64,000 bases of DNA from Parafrankia irregularis (GCF_001536285.1 NZ_FAOZ01000010.1:124001-188000), one strand, 5' to 3'. Counted from the first letter of the stretch, positions 8,418 through 17,260 are shown. Translations and numbers: made by a program. Notes: generated from the sequence alone by a model not told the origin.

Positions 8418-9455
8418 TCACGGGCGGACCACGACCTTCAGGGCGTGGCGGGAGTCCATGGCCTGGTAGGCGTCGGCGACGTGGTCGAGGTCAACGGTTC
8501 GGTCGAACACCCGGCCGGGGTCGATCCGGCCTTCGAGCACGTCGGGCAGAGCCCGCTCGATGTAGGCGCGGACGGGGGCCGGCCCGCCGTTGAGGGTGGC
8601 GTTCTTGCGGAACAGGGAGCCGAACCCGACCGGTGCCTGCTCGTACTGCGGCACCCCGACCCGGGAGATGGTGCCGCCGGGGCGCAGCACGCCGTACGCC
8701 TGCTCGTAGGCGGGCAGGTGCCCGACGGCTTCGAGCACGACGTGGCTGCCCGCGCCGCCGGTGAGCGCGAGGACCGCGGCGACGCCCTCCTCGCCGCGGG
8801 CGGCGACGACGTCGGTGGCACCGAACTCACGCCCGAGGTCGGTGCGGTCGGTGTGCCGACCCATGAGGATGATCCGCTCGGCGCCCATCCGCTTCGAGGC
8901 CAGCACCGCGGACAGCCCCACCGCGCCGTCACCGATCACGGTGACGGTCCGCCCGGGCGCGACCCGGGCCATGTGCGCGGCGTGCCAGCCGGTGAGGTAG
9001 ACGTCCGAAAGGGTCAGCAGCGAGGGCCACAACGCCTCGTCGACGTCGGCGGGGAGCTTCACCAGGGTGCCGGCGGCCTGCGGGACCCGCACCGCCTCGG
9101 CCTGCGCGCCGCCGACCCCGCCGACGCCGTACCAGCCGCCGTGCACGCAGGAGGTGTGGAAGCCCTCGCGGCAGAACTCACAGGTGTTGTCGGAGAACGC
9201 GAACGGGGACACGACGAAGTCACCGGGCGCCAGGCCCGTCACCGCCGCGCCGACCTCCTCCACCACGCCGATGAACTCGTGCCCCATCGGAACACCGTCG
9301 CCGGTGGCGAGCATGGAGCGGTACGGATGCAGGTCCGACCCGCACACGCACGCCAGCACCACCCGCACGACGGCGTCCGTCGGCTCGTGCAGCTTCGCGT
9401 CCGGGACGTCCTCGACGCGGACGTCACCGGGGCCGTACATGAATGTTGCTCGCAT
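8418..9455 (-). CDS. Zinc-dependent alcohol dehydrogenase (MDR family)
   Basis: 345 residues, cytoplasmic medium-chain dehydrogenase. Catalytic zinc ligands sit in CVCGSDLHPYR and MGHEFIG. A shortened structural-zinc region is visible (NTCEFCREGFHTSCVHG, four Cys). The nucleotide-binding fold is VTVIGDGAVGLSAV. The closing segment HVADAYQAMDSRHALKVVV is typical of the family. Expected to interconvert an alcohol and a carbonyl with NAD(P); substrate unknown. It converges with the mycofactocin-type SDR, which may act on a related alcohol. ATG 9455 is the conserved family start. Confidence 0.9.
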   Translation of the reverse strand: MRATFMYGPGDVRVEDVPDAKLHEPTDAVVRVVLACVCGSDLHPYRSMLATGDGVPMGHEFIGVVEEVGAAVTGLAPGDFVVSPFAFSDNTCEFCREGFHTSCVHGGWYGVGGVGGAQAEAVRVPQAAGTLVKLPADVDEALWPSLLTLSDVYLTGWHAAHMARVAPGRTVTVIGDGAVGLSAVLASKRMGAERIILMGRHTDRTDLGREFGATDVVAARGEEGVAAVLALTGGAGSHVVLEAVGHLPAYEQAYGVLRPGGTISRVGVPQYEQAPVGFGSLFRKNATLNGGPAPVRAYIERALPDVLEGRIDPGRVFDRTVDLDHVADAYQAMDSRHALKVVVRP

Positions 9456-9514
9456 GGAACGGTCACCTTCCGTGTACCGAGACAGCGCGGGACGGCAGCT
9501 GGACCAGCACGTGG

Positions 9515-9995
<481 letters not shown>

Positions 9996-10007
9996 GGTCG
10001 TCTCTCC

Positions 10008-10087
10008 CTTGCCTGCGTCGTGCCCTGCCTGCGTCGTGCCCTTCCTGCTTCGCGCCCTGCCTGCGTTGTGCCCTGTCCGCGTTGTGA
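10008..10087. repeat. Five 16-bp tandem repeats upstream of the AKR remnant
   Basis: Five copies of a unit like CCTGCCTGCGTCGTGC begin 12 bp upstream of the AKR start codon, between it and the divergent XRE gene. They separate promoter and coding sequence or lie in the 5' untranslated region. Confidence 0.85.
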
Positions 10088-10227
10088 CTCGCGGGCGGCA
10101 GGGGCCCGGTCGGGCAGTCCCCACTCTGGAGCCGGCCGGGACGTCCGGGGAGTGCCTGGCCTTCCAGGTAACGGCAGTACCTCCCTGCTCGCCGTTCCCC
10201 GGCGGCGGCCGTGCCTACCGTGGACGC

Positions 10228-11208
10228 ATGGACAACCAGGCGGGTGACCGGGCAGACGACCGCGCGGGCAACCGGGCGGACAACCGAGCCCAGGTCCGCG
10301 AGTTCCTCATCTCGCGGCGGGAGCGGATCACCCCCGAGCAGGCCGGGCTGCCCGCCTACGGGGGCGCCAACCGCCGCGTCAAGGGACTGCGCCGCGAAGA
10401 GGTCGCCCTGCTCGCCGGGGTGAGCGTCGACTACTACGTCCGGATGGAACGCGGGAACCTCACCGGTACGTCGGACGCCGTCCTCGGCTGCCTCGCCACC
10501 GCGCTGCAGCTCGACGACGCCGAGCGCGAGCACCTGTTCGACCTCGCCCGCGCCGCGCAGCCCGCTCCCACCCGGCAACGCCGAGCGGTGACACCGGATG
10601 TCACCGACGGGATCCAGCGGGTCCTCGACGCCATCACCGAAGCCCCGGCCTGGGTCCGCAACGCCCGCCACGACCTGCTGGCCACCAACCGGCTGGCCCG
10701 CGCGCTGTACGCCCCGGTGCTCGCCGACCCGCGGCGGCCGGCCAACACCGCCCGCTTCATCTACCTCGACCCCGCGTCGCGTGCGTTCTTCGCCGACTGG
10801 GAACGCGCCGCCGACGACACCGCGGGCATGCTGCGCTCCGAAGCCGGCCGCAACCCCCACGACCGGCAGCTGATCGAACTGATCGGCGAGCTGTCCACGC
10901 GCAGCGCGCAGTTCCGCACCCGCTGGGCCGCGCACAACGTCCGCTTCCACCGCACCGGCCGCAAACGGCTCCACCACCCCGTGATCGGCGCCCTCGACCT
11001 CACGTTCGAGGCCATGGAGTTCCCGTCCCACCCAGGCCTCACGCTGGTCGTCTACACCGCACCGACCGGCACCCCCGCCGCCGACGGCCTGCGGCTCCTC
11101 GCCAGCTGGGCCGCCACCACGGAGGCCGAGGCAGTGGACGGCGAAACCGCCGAGGCCGAAGCGGCCGACGGCGACAGCACGGCCGGGCGCCCCTGGAAGA
11201 CCGTCTGA
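10228..11208 (+). CDS. XRE-family regulator with MmyB-like ligand domain
   Basis: 326 residues. The N-terminus has short repeats of the form GDRADDRAGNRADNRA, then a helix-turn-helix (LRREEVALLAGVSVDYYVRM) at about residues 52-72. The C-terminal part (AWVRNARHDLLATNRLARAL, then LIGELSTRSAQFRTRWA and GLTLVVYTA) is the MmyB-like sensory domain, which in other actinobacteria can bind fatty acids or other small molecules. Such regulators usually repress an adjacent divergent oxidoreductase, here the broken AKR gene. The acidic Ala/Glu-rich tail is not conserved. ATG 10228 begins the frame just before the repeats. Confidence 0.88.
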   Translation: MDNQAGDRADDRAGNRADNRAQVREFLISRRERITPEQAGLPAYGGANRRVKGLRREEVALLAGVSVDYYVRMERGNLTGTSDAVLGCLATALQLDDAEREHLFDLARAAQPAPTRQRRAVTPDVTDGIQRVLDAITEAPAWVRNARHDLLATNRLARALYAPVLADPRRPANTARFIYLDPASRAFFADWERAADDTAGMLRSEAGRNPHDRQLIELIGELSTRSAQFRTRWAAHNVRFHRTGRKRLHHPVIGALDLTFEAMEFPSHPGLTLVVYTAPTGTPAADGLRLLASWAATTEAEAVDGETAEAEAADGDSTAGRPWKTV

Positions 11209-11230
11209 TCGTTCGGTCGGGGCTCGCCGG

Positions 11231-12100
11231 TCAGCCGGCGGAAGCGTACGGATTGCGCAGGGTCATCGGCGTGTGGGCGACGTCCAGCGCCGGCTGCGGG
11301 AAGCGGGCGCCAGCCGTGTAGTAGCGGGCCCGGGTGCGGCCGACCGGCTGCAGGACCTGGGCGGTGGTGAGGTCACGCAGGTCGCGTTGCGCCTGCTGCA
11401 GGCTCAGGCCTTCGGCGTGCTCGTAGCGCGCGCGGCGGACCCGTCCGGTCATGGCCACGTCGTGCAGGGCGGTCACGACCCTCTCGCCCAGCCCGGTGCT
11501 CACGGCGAACGCGGCGAGTGCCTCCCCCACCCGCCCGGAGCGGTCGAGTCGCCCCGCAACGGTCTGGGCCTGCTGGTGGTAAGCGGTCAGGCTGAACCGG
11601 ATCCAGCTGGAGACATCCTGGTCGGGAAGGTAGGTCGGGCCCCGGTCGGCGAGCTCGCGGTAGTACTCCCAGGTGTTGCCGGGGCGGCCGAGCCACGCCT
11701 CGATGGAGGAGAACTCCGGGGCGAGGACACCTTCACGGGCGATCATGAGCGTCTGCAGCGAGCGGGACATCCGGCCGTTCCCGTCGGCCCACGGGTGGAT
11801 GGATACCAGGTGCAGGTGGGCCATGGCCGCCCGCACCAGCGGGTGGGTGCCGTCGTCGGCGTTGAGCCAGTCGACGAGTTCCCGCATCAGGGTGGGGACG
11901 GCGTCGGCGCCCGGGGCGGTGTAGGCCGCGATGCTGGGATCGCGGGCGTCGGTGACGTAGACGGGGGCCCGGCGCCACTGCCCCGCCGGCCTGCGCACCG
12001 CGTGGCGGTGCCCCTGCAGCATCCAGTGCAGCGCGTTGAGCAGGCCCTTGCTGTAGGTGAAGTCCTCAGCGTCGTGGAGCGTCTGGATGTAGGTCATCAT
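11231..12100 (-). CDS. Fic-domain protein, apparently 5'-truncated
   Basis: 289 residues. The Fic motif HPWADGNGRMSR (conserved HPFxxGNGR) follows MAHLHLVSI, and a C-terminal winged-helix-like segment (EHAEGLSLQQAQRDLRDLTT) follows the catalytic core. Fic proteins usually transfer AMP to a target hydroxyl, or act as toxins or regulators. The same frame continues upstream of ATG 12100 for about 30 codons of protein-like sequence (GDTFRALGLPVGPNREETLA) before an in-frame TGA, with no ATG, GTG or TTG start in it. This suggests that the original N-terminal region has been lost. No inhibitory helix or antitoxin gene was recognised nearby. Confidence 0.75.
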   Translation of the reverse strand: MMTYIQTLHDAEDFTYSKGLLNALHWMLQGHRHAVRRPAGQWRRAPVYVTDARDPSIAAYTAPGADAVPTLMRELVDWLNADDGTHPLVRAAMAHLHLVSIHPWADGNGRMSRSLQTLMIAREGVLAPEFSSIEAWLGRPGNTWEYYRELADRGPTYLPDQDVSSWIRFSLTAYHQQAQTVAGRLDRSGRVGEALAAFAVSTGLGERVVTALHDVAMTGRVRRARYEHAEGLSLQQAQRDLRDLTTAQVLQPVGRTRARYYTAGARFPQPALDVAHTPMTLRNPYASAG

Positions 12101-12183
12101 CCGCTGGTACGCGAGGGTCTCCTCGCGGTTTGGGCCGACAGGGAGGCCGAGCGCCCGGAAGGTGTCGCCACCGGGGAGGGCTC

Positions 12184-12217
12184 AGCGGGTTTCGCCAGCC
12201 CTCCCGGGCGACCCGCT
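12184..12217 (-). terminator. Possible stem-loop terminator of the ferredoxin-Rieske operon
   Basis: AGCGGGT and ACCCGCT arms with a 20-base GC-rich loop begin at the stop codon of the last operon gene. Short stem and no T-run, so modest evidence. Confidence 0.4.
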
Positions 12218-12536
12218 AGGCGTCCTGCCCGATGGCGCCGAGCTGGCTGAAGAAGCGAACGGTCGGAGGCGGGGTCAGTTCCACTCCGACCGGACGTGAC
12301 ATCGCCCCGGAGCCCAGCGCCTGGCCCAGCGCGGCCTTGGCCGCCTCGACATCACCGTCGATCTCGTAGATCGCGATGAAGGTGTCACCGCCGAGGGCCG
12401 CGAGCCGCCGGGCGGCGACGAAGCCGTCCACCTTGAGCATCTCGGGCAGGTGCGTGTTGTCGTACCAGTCGTGGTAGGCCGCGGCCTCCTGCGGCGAGGC
12501 GGGACGCGATTCGACGATCAGAACACCGCTTGCCAT
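12216..12536 (-). CDS. Small EthD/DUF4286-like protein
   Basis: 106 residues. The sequence YHDWYDNTHLPEMLKVDGFV is characteristic of dimeric alpha-beta barrel proteins of the EthD/DUF4286 type; TFIAIYEIDGD is a later core strand. Such proteins may be small hydroxylase accessory or cyclase/decarboxylase-like enzymes, but no function can be assigned. It is the last gene of the minus-strand operon starting with ferredoxin, 29 bp after the amidohydrolase. ATG 12536. Confidence 0.8.
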   Translation of the reverse strand: MASGVLIVESRPASPQEAAAYHDWYDNTHLPEMLKVDGFVAARRLAALGGDTFIAIYEIDGDVEAAKAALGQALGSGAMSRPVGVELTPPPTVRFFSQLGAIGQDA

Positions 12537-12565
12537 TCCTGCTCCGTTCGGATCGATGACGATGA

Positions 12566-13852
12566 TCAGACCTGTTTGTGGACGTGCCCGTCCTTCATGA
12601 CGAACCGGACGTCCTGGGTGCGGGTGATGTCCTGGGCGGGGTCGCCGGGGACGGCGATGATGTCGGCGAGGTAGCCCTCCCGCAGCCGGCCGAGCTCGTG
12701 GTCCAGCCCGATCAGCTCCGCACTGGTCACGGTGGCGGCCCGCAGCGCCTGTACCGGGGTCATACCCCGCGACACCAGCGCGACCAGCTCCTTGGCGTTG
12801 TCGCCGTGCGGAACCGCCGGGGCGTCGGTGCCGCAGGCGATCCTGACGCCGGCGGCGACGGCTCTGGGCAGCATCGCCTTGGCGCGGGGGAACACCTCGG
12901 CCGCCTTCTTCCGCAGCTCGGGTGCTGCCCGCGCGATATCCATGCCGTCGGTCAGGTACGTCGTCGACACCAGGAAGGTGCCGTGATCGACCATCATCCG
13001 CAGCGTCTCGTCGCTGGCGAGGAAGCCGTGCTCGATGCAGTCGATGCCGGCCCGGACGCAGGCCTGAACCGCCCGGTCGCCGACGGCGTGCGCGGCGACG
13101 CGGATGTCGGCCCGGTGCGCCTCGTCGGCGATCGCCGCCAGCTCCTCGTCGGAGTACTGCTGGGCTCCCGGGCCGGTGCTGTGCGACATCACGCCGCCGG
13201 ACGCCGACACCTTGATCACCTTGGCGCCGTGGCGGATCTGGTAGCGGACGCAGGCCCGCACGTCGGCCACCCCGTTCGCGATCCCCTCCGCGACGCTCAA
13301 CGGCATGATCCCGGGCGCCAGGCGCTGGAAGACGGTCGGGTCGAGATGCCCGCCGTACGGCGTGACCGCGTGACCGGCCGGAATGATCCGTGGCCCTTCC
13401 ACCCAGCCCTGCTCGATCGAGCGCGCCAACGCGACGTCGAGCAGGTAGCCCCCGGTCTTGACCATCAGCCCGAGGTTGCGGACCGTGGTGAAGCCGGCGT
13501 GCAGCGTCGTGCGGGCGTTCACGGTCGCCCGCAGCGTGCGGTACGCGGGGTCGTCCTGGACGCCGTGCATCGGCAGCGGCAGGCCCGTCGGGGTCTCCGG
13601 CCCGCCGATGAGCAGGTTGAGCTCCATGTCCATCAGCCCGGGCAGCAGGGTGACATCGCCCAGGTCGATCTCGACCGCGTCAGCGCCCGCGTGCGCATCC
13701 ACGTCCATGCCCACGGGGAGATCGGTCGGGTTGACCGCGCTGATCCGGTCACCCACGACGACGATCACCGCCGGCGACCGGACCTCCCCGGCGTCGACGT
13801 CCAGCCAGCGCCGCGCGCGCAGGATGATGGTCGGGGCCGTCGCCGTCGCCAT
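12566..13852 (-). CDS. Amidohydrolase (imidazolonepropionase/prolidase-like)
   Basis: 428 residues, metal-dependent TIM barrel. PGLMDMELNL corresponds to the usual GLIDxHxH site but lacks both His residues. Later ligand motifs are present: KVIKVSASGG (position usually occupied by a carboxylated Lys), VAAHAVGDRA, CIEHGF and CGTDAPAVPHGD (catalytic Asp). MTPVQALRAATVTSAELIGL and DIIAVPGDP are typical of the family. Substitution of the first metal site suggests altered metal content or substrate. Overlaps the upstream 115-aa gene by one base (TGATG), so translation is coupled; ATG 13852. Within this operon it may open or hydrolyse a ring product of the Rieske enzyme (inference). Confidence 0.88.
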   Translation of the reverse strand: MATATAPTIILRARRWLDVDAGEVRSPAVIVVVGDRISAVNPTDLPVGMDVDAHAGADAVEIDLGDVTLLPGLMDMELNLLIGGPETPTGLPLPMHGVQDDPAYRTLRATVNARTTLHAGFTTVRNLGLMVKTGGYLLDVALARSIEQGWVEGPRIIPAGHAVTPYGGHLDPTVFQRLAPGIMPLSVAEGIANGVADVRACVRYQIRHGAKVIKVSASGGVMSHSTGPGAQQYSDEELAAIADEAHRADIRVAAHAVGDRAVQACVRAGIDCIEHGFLASDETLRMMVDHGTFLVSTTYLTDGMDIARAAPELRKKAAEVFPRAKAMLPRAVAAGVRIACGTDAPAVPHGDNAKELVALVSRGMTPVQALRAATVTSAELIGLDHELGRLREGYLADIIAVPGDPAQDITRTQDVRFVMKDGHVHKQV

Positions 13853-14199
13853 CAGGGCACTGGCTCGACGAAGCAGTCGAAGGACGCCGATCCGGTGTCG
13901 GGGACCCGGGGCTGGCGCCACACCTCGACCGGGAACGACACCTCGATCGTGGAGTACAGCAGGTGCAGGAGGTTCACCGCGTCCTCGGGTAACGCGTCGA
14001 ACGGGAGCTTCTCCAGGTACACCATGGCGCCTTCGACCCGAGGTTTCGCGGCGTCGTACAGCGCCTGCATCTCGTCCATGGTGGAGGCCAGCCGGGTGTG
14101 GTACCGCTCGTGTTCGGTCGGCAGGCACCATTTCGCGGCGAAGGGTTCGAGGTCGGCGAACTCCGCCGGCAGCAGCGCGGTCATCGGCGGCGTGGTCAT
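13852..14199 (-). CDS. 115-aa Rieske-associated protein, copy 1
   Basis: 115 residues, no recognised family. Strongly similar in sequence and length to the protein at 18728-19075: both have LLPAEF(A/S)DLEPFA, an internal helical part with STM-(D/A)(E/D)M-A-YDAA, and (S)FPVEVW-QPRV-D(T/S)G. Both start inside the stop of a Rieske oxygenase gene (here ATGA) and end in a one- or two-base overlap with the next enzyme gene. No signal peptide or membrane segment; rich in charged and aromatic residues. The tight coupling suggests a subunit, assembly factor or stabiliser of the Rieske oxygenase, but this is inference. It is not the usual beta subunit of ring-hydroxylating dioxygenases, which is longer (about 160-190 residues). 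Confidence 0.88.
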   Translation of the reverse strand: MTTPPMTALLPAEFADLEPFAAKWCLPTEHERYHTRLASTMDEMQALYDAAKPRVEGAMVYLEKLPFDALPEDAVNLLHLLYSTIEVSFPVEVWRQPRVPDTGSASFDCFVEPVP

Positions 14200-15455
14200 C
14201 GGCGGGCCCCCTCGAAGTCCGCGACCCAGTCACGGACGACCTTGTGCAGGTGTCGGCAGAGGATTTCCTGGTCGTTGAGCAGGAACTCGCTGACGTAGTC
14301 GTTCTCGAGCATCATCTGGGTGGCCTCGAGCGTGTTGGAGTCCTGCAGCGCGAACTCCTTGAACGTCACCGCCGCCATCTCCTGCGCGACCCGTTCCCTG
14401 ATGTTCGTGGCCGGCGGGAAATACGCGCTGCCCTCGAAGACGTGGGTGTTGTACGCCGTCGGCCAGTACTGGTAGGTGATGTACCAGCCCTGGCTCCAGA
14501 TCAGGATCACGAAGTTCGGGAACAGCTGGAACGAGTCCAGCCCCCACGGGTCGCACCCGGCCGGGTTGAGCCCGGGTGGCATCTCCCCCAGCTCGGCCTT
14601 CTCCCACGGACCGAACAGCCCGCTGCGAGTGATGATCTCCATCGGCTTGAGCAGGTCCGCGTCCATCTCCCAGAAACGGACGCCGGAGGTGCTCACCAGC
14701 CGGTGCGGCCCGTCGAGCTGGTAGTGCGGTGCCTCGAAGCCGGCCTGCGCGGCGGCCGCCGAGTACTTCTCCGGCGACTGCTTCGCGTGCAGGATCGGCG
14801 CGTGGTAGAACTCGGCGAACGCGTCCATGTACAGCTTCCAGTTCGACTGGATCGTCGTGCTGTATCCGAAGCGGGCCGTGAGCTTCTCGAAGGGATAGCC
14901 TTCGAGCGCCGTCACCATCGGGCCGAGGAACTCGCGCAGCGACTGCTCCGGCTCCGGGGCGAAGTTCACGAAGACGAATCCGGCCCAGACGTCGCAGTGC
15001 ACCGGCGCCAGGCCGTACCGGCTCCTGTCGACGTCGAAGAACTCCCCCTCCTGCTGGATGAACTTCAGCGCGCCGTCGAGGTCGTAACGCCAGCCGTGGT
15101 ACTTGCAGGTGAACTGCCGGCAGATGCCCTGGCTGTCGAGCTTCGGGTCCTCCGTCCAGACGAGCTTGTTACCACGGTGGCGGCAGACGTTGTGGAACGC
15201 GCGGACCTGCCCCGCCCGGTCTCGGACGACGACGATCGACGCGTTGGCGGCACGGATGTCCTTGGTGAAGTAGCTGCCGACACGGGGCAGCTGTTCCACC
15301 CGGCCGACATGCAGCCACGCACGCTTGAAGACCGCCTTCTTCTCCCGCTGGTAGTACTCGGGTGAGGTCGAGTCCTCGTAGGACACCGGGGCCGTTCCAA
15401 GCTCCGGGTAATGCTGGGTCCAGCTGCCTTCCGGTGGTTTCGGGAAACGCGGCAC
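14196..15455 (-). CDS. Rieske non-haem iron oxygenase, alpha subunit 1
   Basis: 419 residues. The N-terminal Rieske domain has CRHRGN and, 20 residues on, CKYHGW, giving two Cys and two His for the [2Fe-2S] cluster. The catalytic domain has FAEFYHAPILH with His ligands for mononuclear iron and Asp further on. It should use electrons from ferredoxin, O2 and a hydrophobic substrate to hydroxylate or demethylate a ring or alkyl group. GTG 15455 is chosen because GAAGGAGG precedes it by about seven bases. It is followed by the 115-aa protein (ATGA overlap) and preceded by the CMD-like gene 26 bp upstream. The paralogue at 19072 is about half identical. Substrate unknown. Confidence 0.93.
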   Translation of the reverse strand: MPRFPKPPEGSWTQHYPELGTAPVSYEDSTSPEYYQREKKAVFKRAWLHVGRVEQLPRVGSYFTKDIRAANASIVVVRDRAGQVRAFHNVCRHRGNKLVWTEDPKLDSQGICRQFTCKYHGWRYDLDGALKFIQQEGEFFDVDRSRYGLAPVHCDVWAGFVFVNFAPEPEQSLREFLGPMVTALEGYPFEKLTARFGYSTTIQSNWKLYMDAFAEFYHAPILHAKQSPEKYSAAAAQAGFEAPHYQLDGPHRLVSTSGVRFWEMDADLLKPMEIITRSGLFGPWEKAELGEMPPGLNPAGCDPWGLDSFQLFPNFVILIWSQGWYITYQYWPTAYNTHVFEGSAYFPPATNIRERVAQEMAAVTFKEFALQDSNTLEATQMMLENDYVSEFLLNDQEILCRHLHKVVRDWVADFEGARR

Positions 15456-15481
15456 GGGCCGCCTCCTTCGCAGGATCGGTG

Positions 15482-16072
15482 TCAGGGAACGGGCTTGGTC
15501 GCCGGTTCCAGCCCAACGCTGTTCAGCACCATGGCGAGACACGTGTAGCTTCCGACCACGAAGATCGCCTCAAGGAGCTGTCGTTCGTCGAGAAAGGAGG
15601 CCAGTCGCGCCCAGAGAGCGTCGTCGAGGGCGTGGTCGGCAACGAGCTGATCGGTGGCGCGCAGCAGGTCGCGGTCCCGCTCGGCCCACCCGGCGGCCTC
15701 GGGGCCCTCGGTGACGGCGGCGGTTCGCTCCCGCGTCAGCCCTGCCGAGCGGGCGAGACCGACGTGTTCCGCCCACAGGTAGCGGCAGCCCGTCCGGGAA
15801 GCGACCCGCAGAATCAGCAGTTCCCGGTCGCGCGGGTCGAGCGTCCCGGCGTCGAGCAGGCGGCCGTTGAAGGCGAGCCAGGGCCCACCCACCCGCGAGT
15901 GCCGGGCGAGAAGGCCGAGGATGGGTGGCATCGGTGGCGCGTCGGCGTCACCGGAGAGGTAGCGATCGGCGCGGGCGAAACTGCCGCGCAGCGTCTCGCG
16001 GTCCTGTTCGGACCATTGCGCGACCGGCAGCGGGCCCAGCCGGGGCGCGGCGGAGCGGGTCGATGACGTCAA
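15482..16072 (-). CDS. Carboxymuconolactone decarboxylase/AhpD-like protein
   Basis: 196 residues. AhpD/CMD helical family: RDRELLILRVASRTGCRYLW then AEHVGLARSAGL. The usual redox CxxC is reduced to a single Cys (TGCRYLW), so it resembles CMD-type decarboxylases more than AhpD. The second helical half ends with LLEAIFVVGSYTCLAMVLNS. Start TTG 16072 overlaps the SDR stop (TTGA) and lacks a strong site of its own, implying translational coupling; confidence in the exact start is low. As part of the Rieske operon it may act on an unstable lactone or peroxide product (inference). Confidence 0.82.
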   Translation of the reverse strand: MTSSTRSAAPRLGPLPVAQWSEQDRETLRGSFARADRYLSGDADAPPMPPILGLLARHSRVGGPWLAFNGRLLDAGTLDPRDRELLILRVASRTGCRYLWAEHVGLARSAGLTRERTAAVTEGPEAAGWAERDRDLLRATDQLVADHALDDALWARLASFLDERQLLEAIFVVGSYTCLAMVLNSVGLEPATKPVP

Positions 16073-16851
16073 AGCACGGACCCGCCGTTGACCCCGAGGA
16101 CCTGCCCGGTGATGAAACCGGCCTCTTCGGAGGCGAGGAACACGGCCGCCGCGGCGATGTCGTCGGGAGTCCCGAGATGGCCGAGCGGGATGGTCCCGGC
16201 CATCACCTCGTTGCTGGGGAGGTTCCCCTCGGCCTGCGACTGGTGCTGCATCGGCGTCTCGATGCCCGACGGCGGGATGCTGTTGACGGTGATTCCGTGC
16301 GAGGCGTACGCACGGGCCAGCGACTTGGTCAGGACGATCACACCGCCCTTGGCCGCGGCGTAGTGCGCCATGTTCGGCGACCCGCGCTGGGCGCTCGACG
16401 ACGCGATCGTGACGATGCGGCCCCAGCGCGCCGTGACCATGTCGGGGATCGCCGCCTGGCAGCTGTGGAACGTGCCGGTGAGGTTCACGTCGAGGACGCG
16501 GTTCCACTGGTCGAGCGTGATCTGCTCGAACGGGTCGAACGCGACGAGGCCCGCGCTGGTCACCAGGATCTCCGTCGGCCCCAGCGTCGAACGGATCTCG
16601 GCGAAGGCCGCGTCGAGGGCTGGCCGGTCGGTGACATCCGCGGCGAGGCCGATGGCCTGCCCGCCGGCGGCCCGCACCTGCTTGGCCACCCGGTCCGCCG
16701 TCTCGCGGTCGAGGTCGAGCACGGCGACGCGGTGGCCTCGTTCGGCCAGCTGGTGGCAGGTGGCCTCGCCGATGCCCGACGCCCCGCCGGTGACCACCGC
16801 CACCCGGGACCTGGGCGGCCTGGCGCCTGGCCCTGGCCTGGTACCTGACAT
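16069..16851 (-). CDS. SDR-family oxidoreductase
   Basis: 260 residues. VVTGGASGIGEATCHQLA is the NAD(P) loop; LDLDRE indicates an NAD-binding Asp; SAGL replaces NAGx; catalytic Ser lies in IASSSAQRG and Tyr/Lys in HYAAAKGG. C-terminal FITGQVLGVNGG is standard. Probably a dihydrodiol- or alcohol-dehydrogenase step following the Rieske oxygenation. ATG 16851 with GAGGAGG eight bases before; the upstream extension to 16869 was not used. It lies 14 bp after ferredoxin and overlaps the CMD-like gene. Confidence 0.9.
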   Translation of the reverse strand: MSGTRPGPGARPPRSRVAVVTGGASGIGEATCHQLAERGHRVAVLDLDRETADRVAKQVRAAGGQAIGLAADVTDRPALDAAFAEIRSTLGPTEILVTSAGLVAFDPFEQITLDQWNRVLDVNLTGTFHSCQAAIPDMVTARWGRIVTIASSSAQRGSPNMAHYAAAKGGVIVLTKSLARAYASHGITVNSIPPSGIETPMQHQSQAEGNLPSNEVMAGTIPLGHLGTPDDIAAAAVFLASEEAGFITGQVLGVNGGSVL

Positions 16852-16865
16852 ACCCGTCTGCCTCC

Positions 16866-17147
16866 TCACTCGTAGACCACTTCGACGGTCGGGGTGGCGG
16901 GCTCGGCCTGGCAGGTGAGCACCCAGCCCTCGGCGACCTCGTCGAGGGTCAGCGCGTCGTTGTTACGCATCTCGGCCCGCCCCCGCACGATCTGCGCCAT
17001 GCAGGTGGCGCAGCTTCCCGTCTCGCACGACGAGGGGGGCCGCAGGCCCGCGGACCGCGCGGTCTGCAGCAGCGTGGCGCCCCGGCGGTAGGCGGTCGTG
17101 ATCGTCCTGCCGCCGAGCCTGATGGTCACCTCGACGTCCTCTGACAC
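16866..17147 (-). CDS. [2Fe-2S] plant-type ferredoxin
   Basis: 93 residues. CETGSCATCMAQ (CxxxxCxxC) plus a fourth Cys in VLTCQAEP bind one [2Fe-2S] cluster. Likely electron donor to the two Rieske oxygenases; no ferredoxin reductase gene is in the window, so that is supplied elsewhere. Start is GTG 17147. First gene of the seven-gene minus-strand operon; a 23-bp motif shared with the second Rieske operon begins two bases upstream. Confidence 0.92.
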   Translation of the reverse strand: MSEDVEVTIRLGGRTITTAYRRGATLLQTARSAGLRPPSSCETGSCATCMAQIVRGRAEMRNNDALTLDEVAEGWVLTCQAEPATPTVEVVYE

Positions 17148-17148
17148 G

Positions 17149-17171
17149 TGTTCTCCATATGACTAACATCA
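17149..17171. promoter_or_regulatory. Shared operator-like motif, copy 1
   Basis: Matches TGTTCTnCAnnTGACTAACA then TnA. It immediately precedes the ferredoxin start, and the same 23-bp motif is at 20428-20450. Probably bound by the adjacent TetR (17302), or partly a promoter element. Confidence 0.65.
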
Positions 17172-17220
17172 CGATGGCCGGGTGTGCGAGCAGCCCACCG
17201 GTGCCGGCGGCGTAACACTG

Positions 17221-17260
17221 GAAGCGCAGTTGAGGGCAGCGAAGCGCAGTTGAGGGCAGC
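17221..17260. repeat. Two 19-20-bp direct repeats upstream of the TetR gene
   Basis: GAAGCGCAGTTGAGGGCAGC occurs twice, adjacent to each other, in the 154-bp gap between ferredoxin and TetR; a third partial copy (AGCTGAGTGCGG) follows. Confidence 0.75.
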
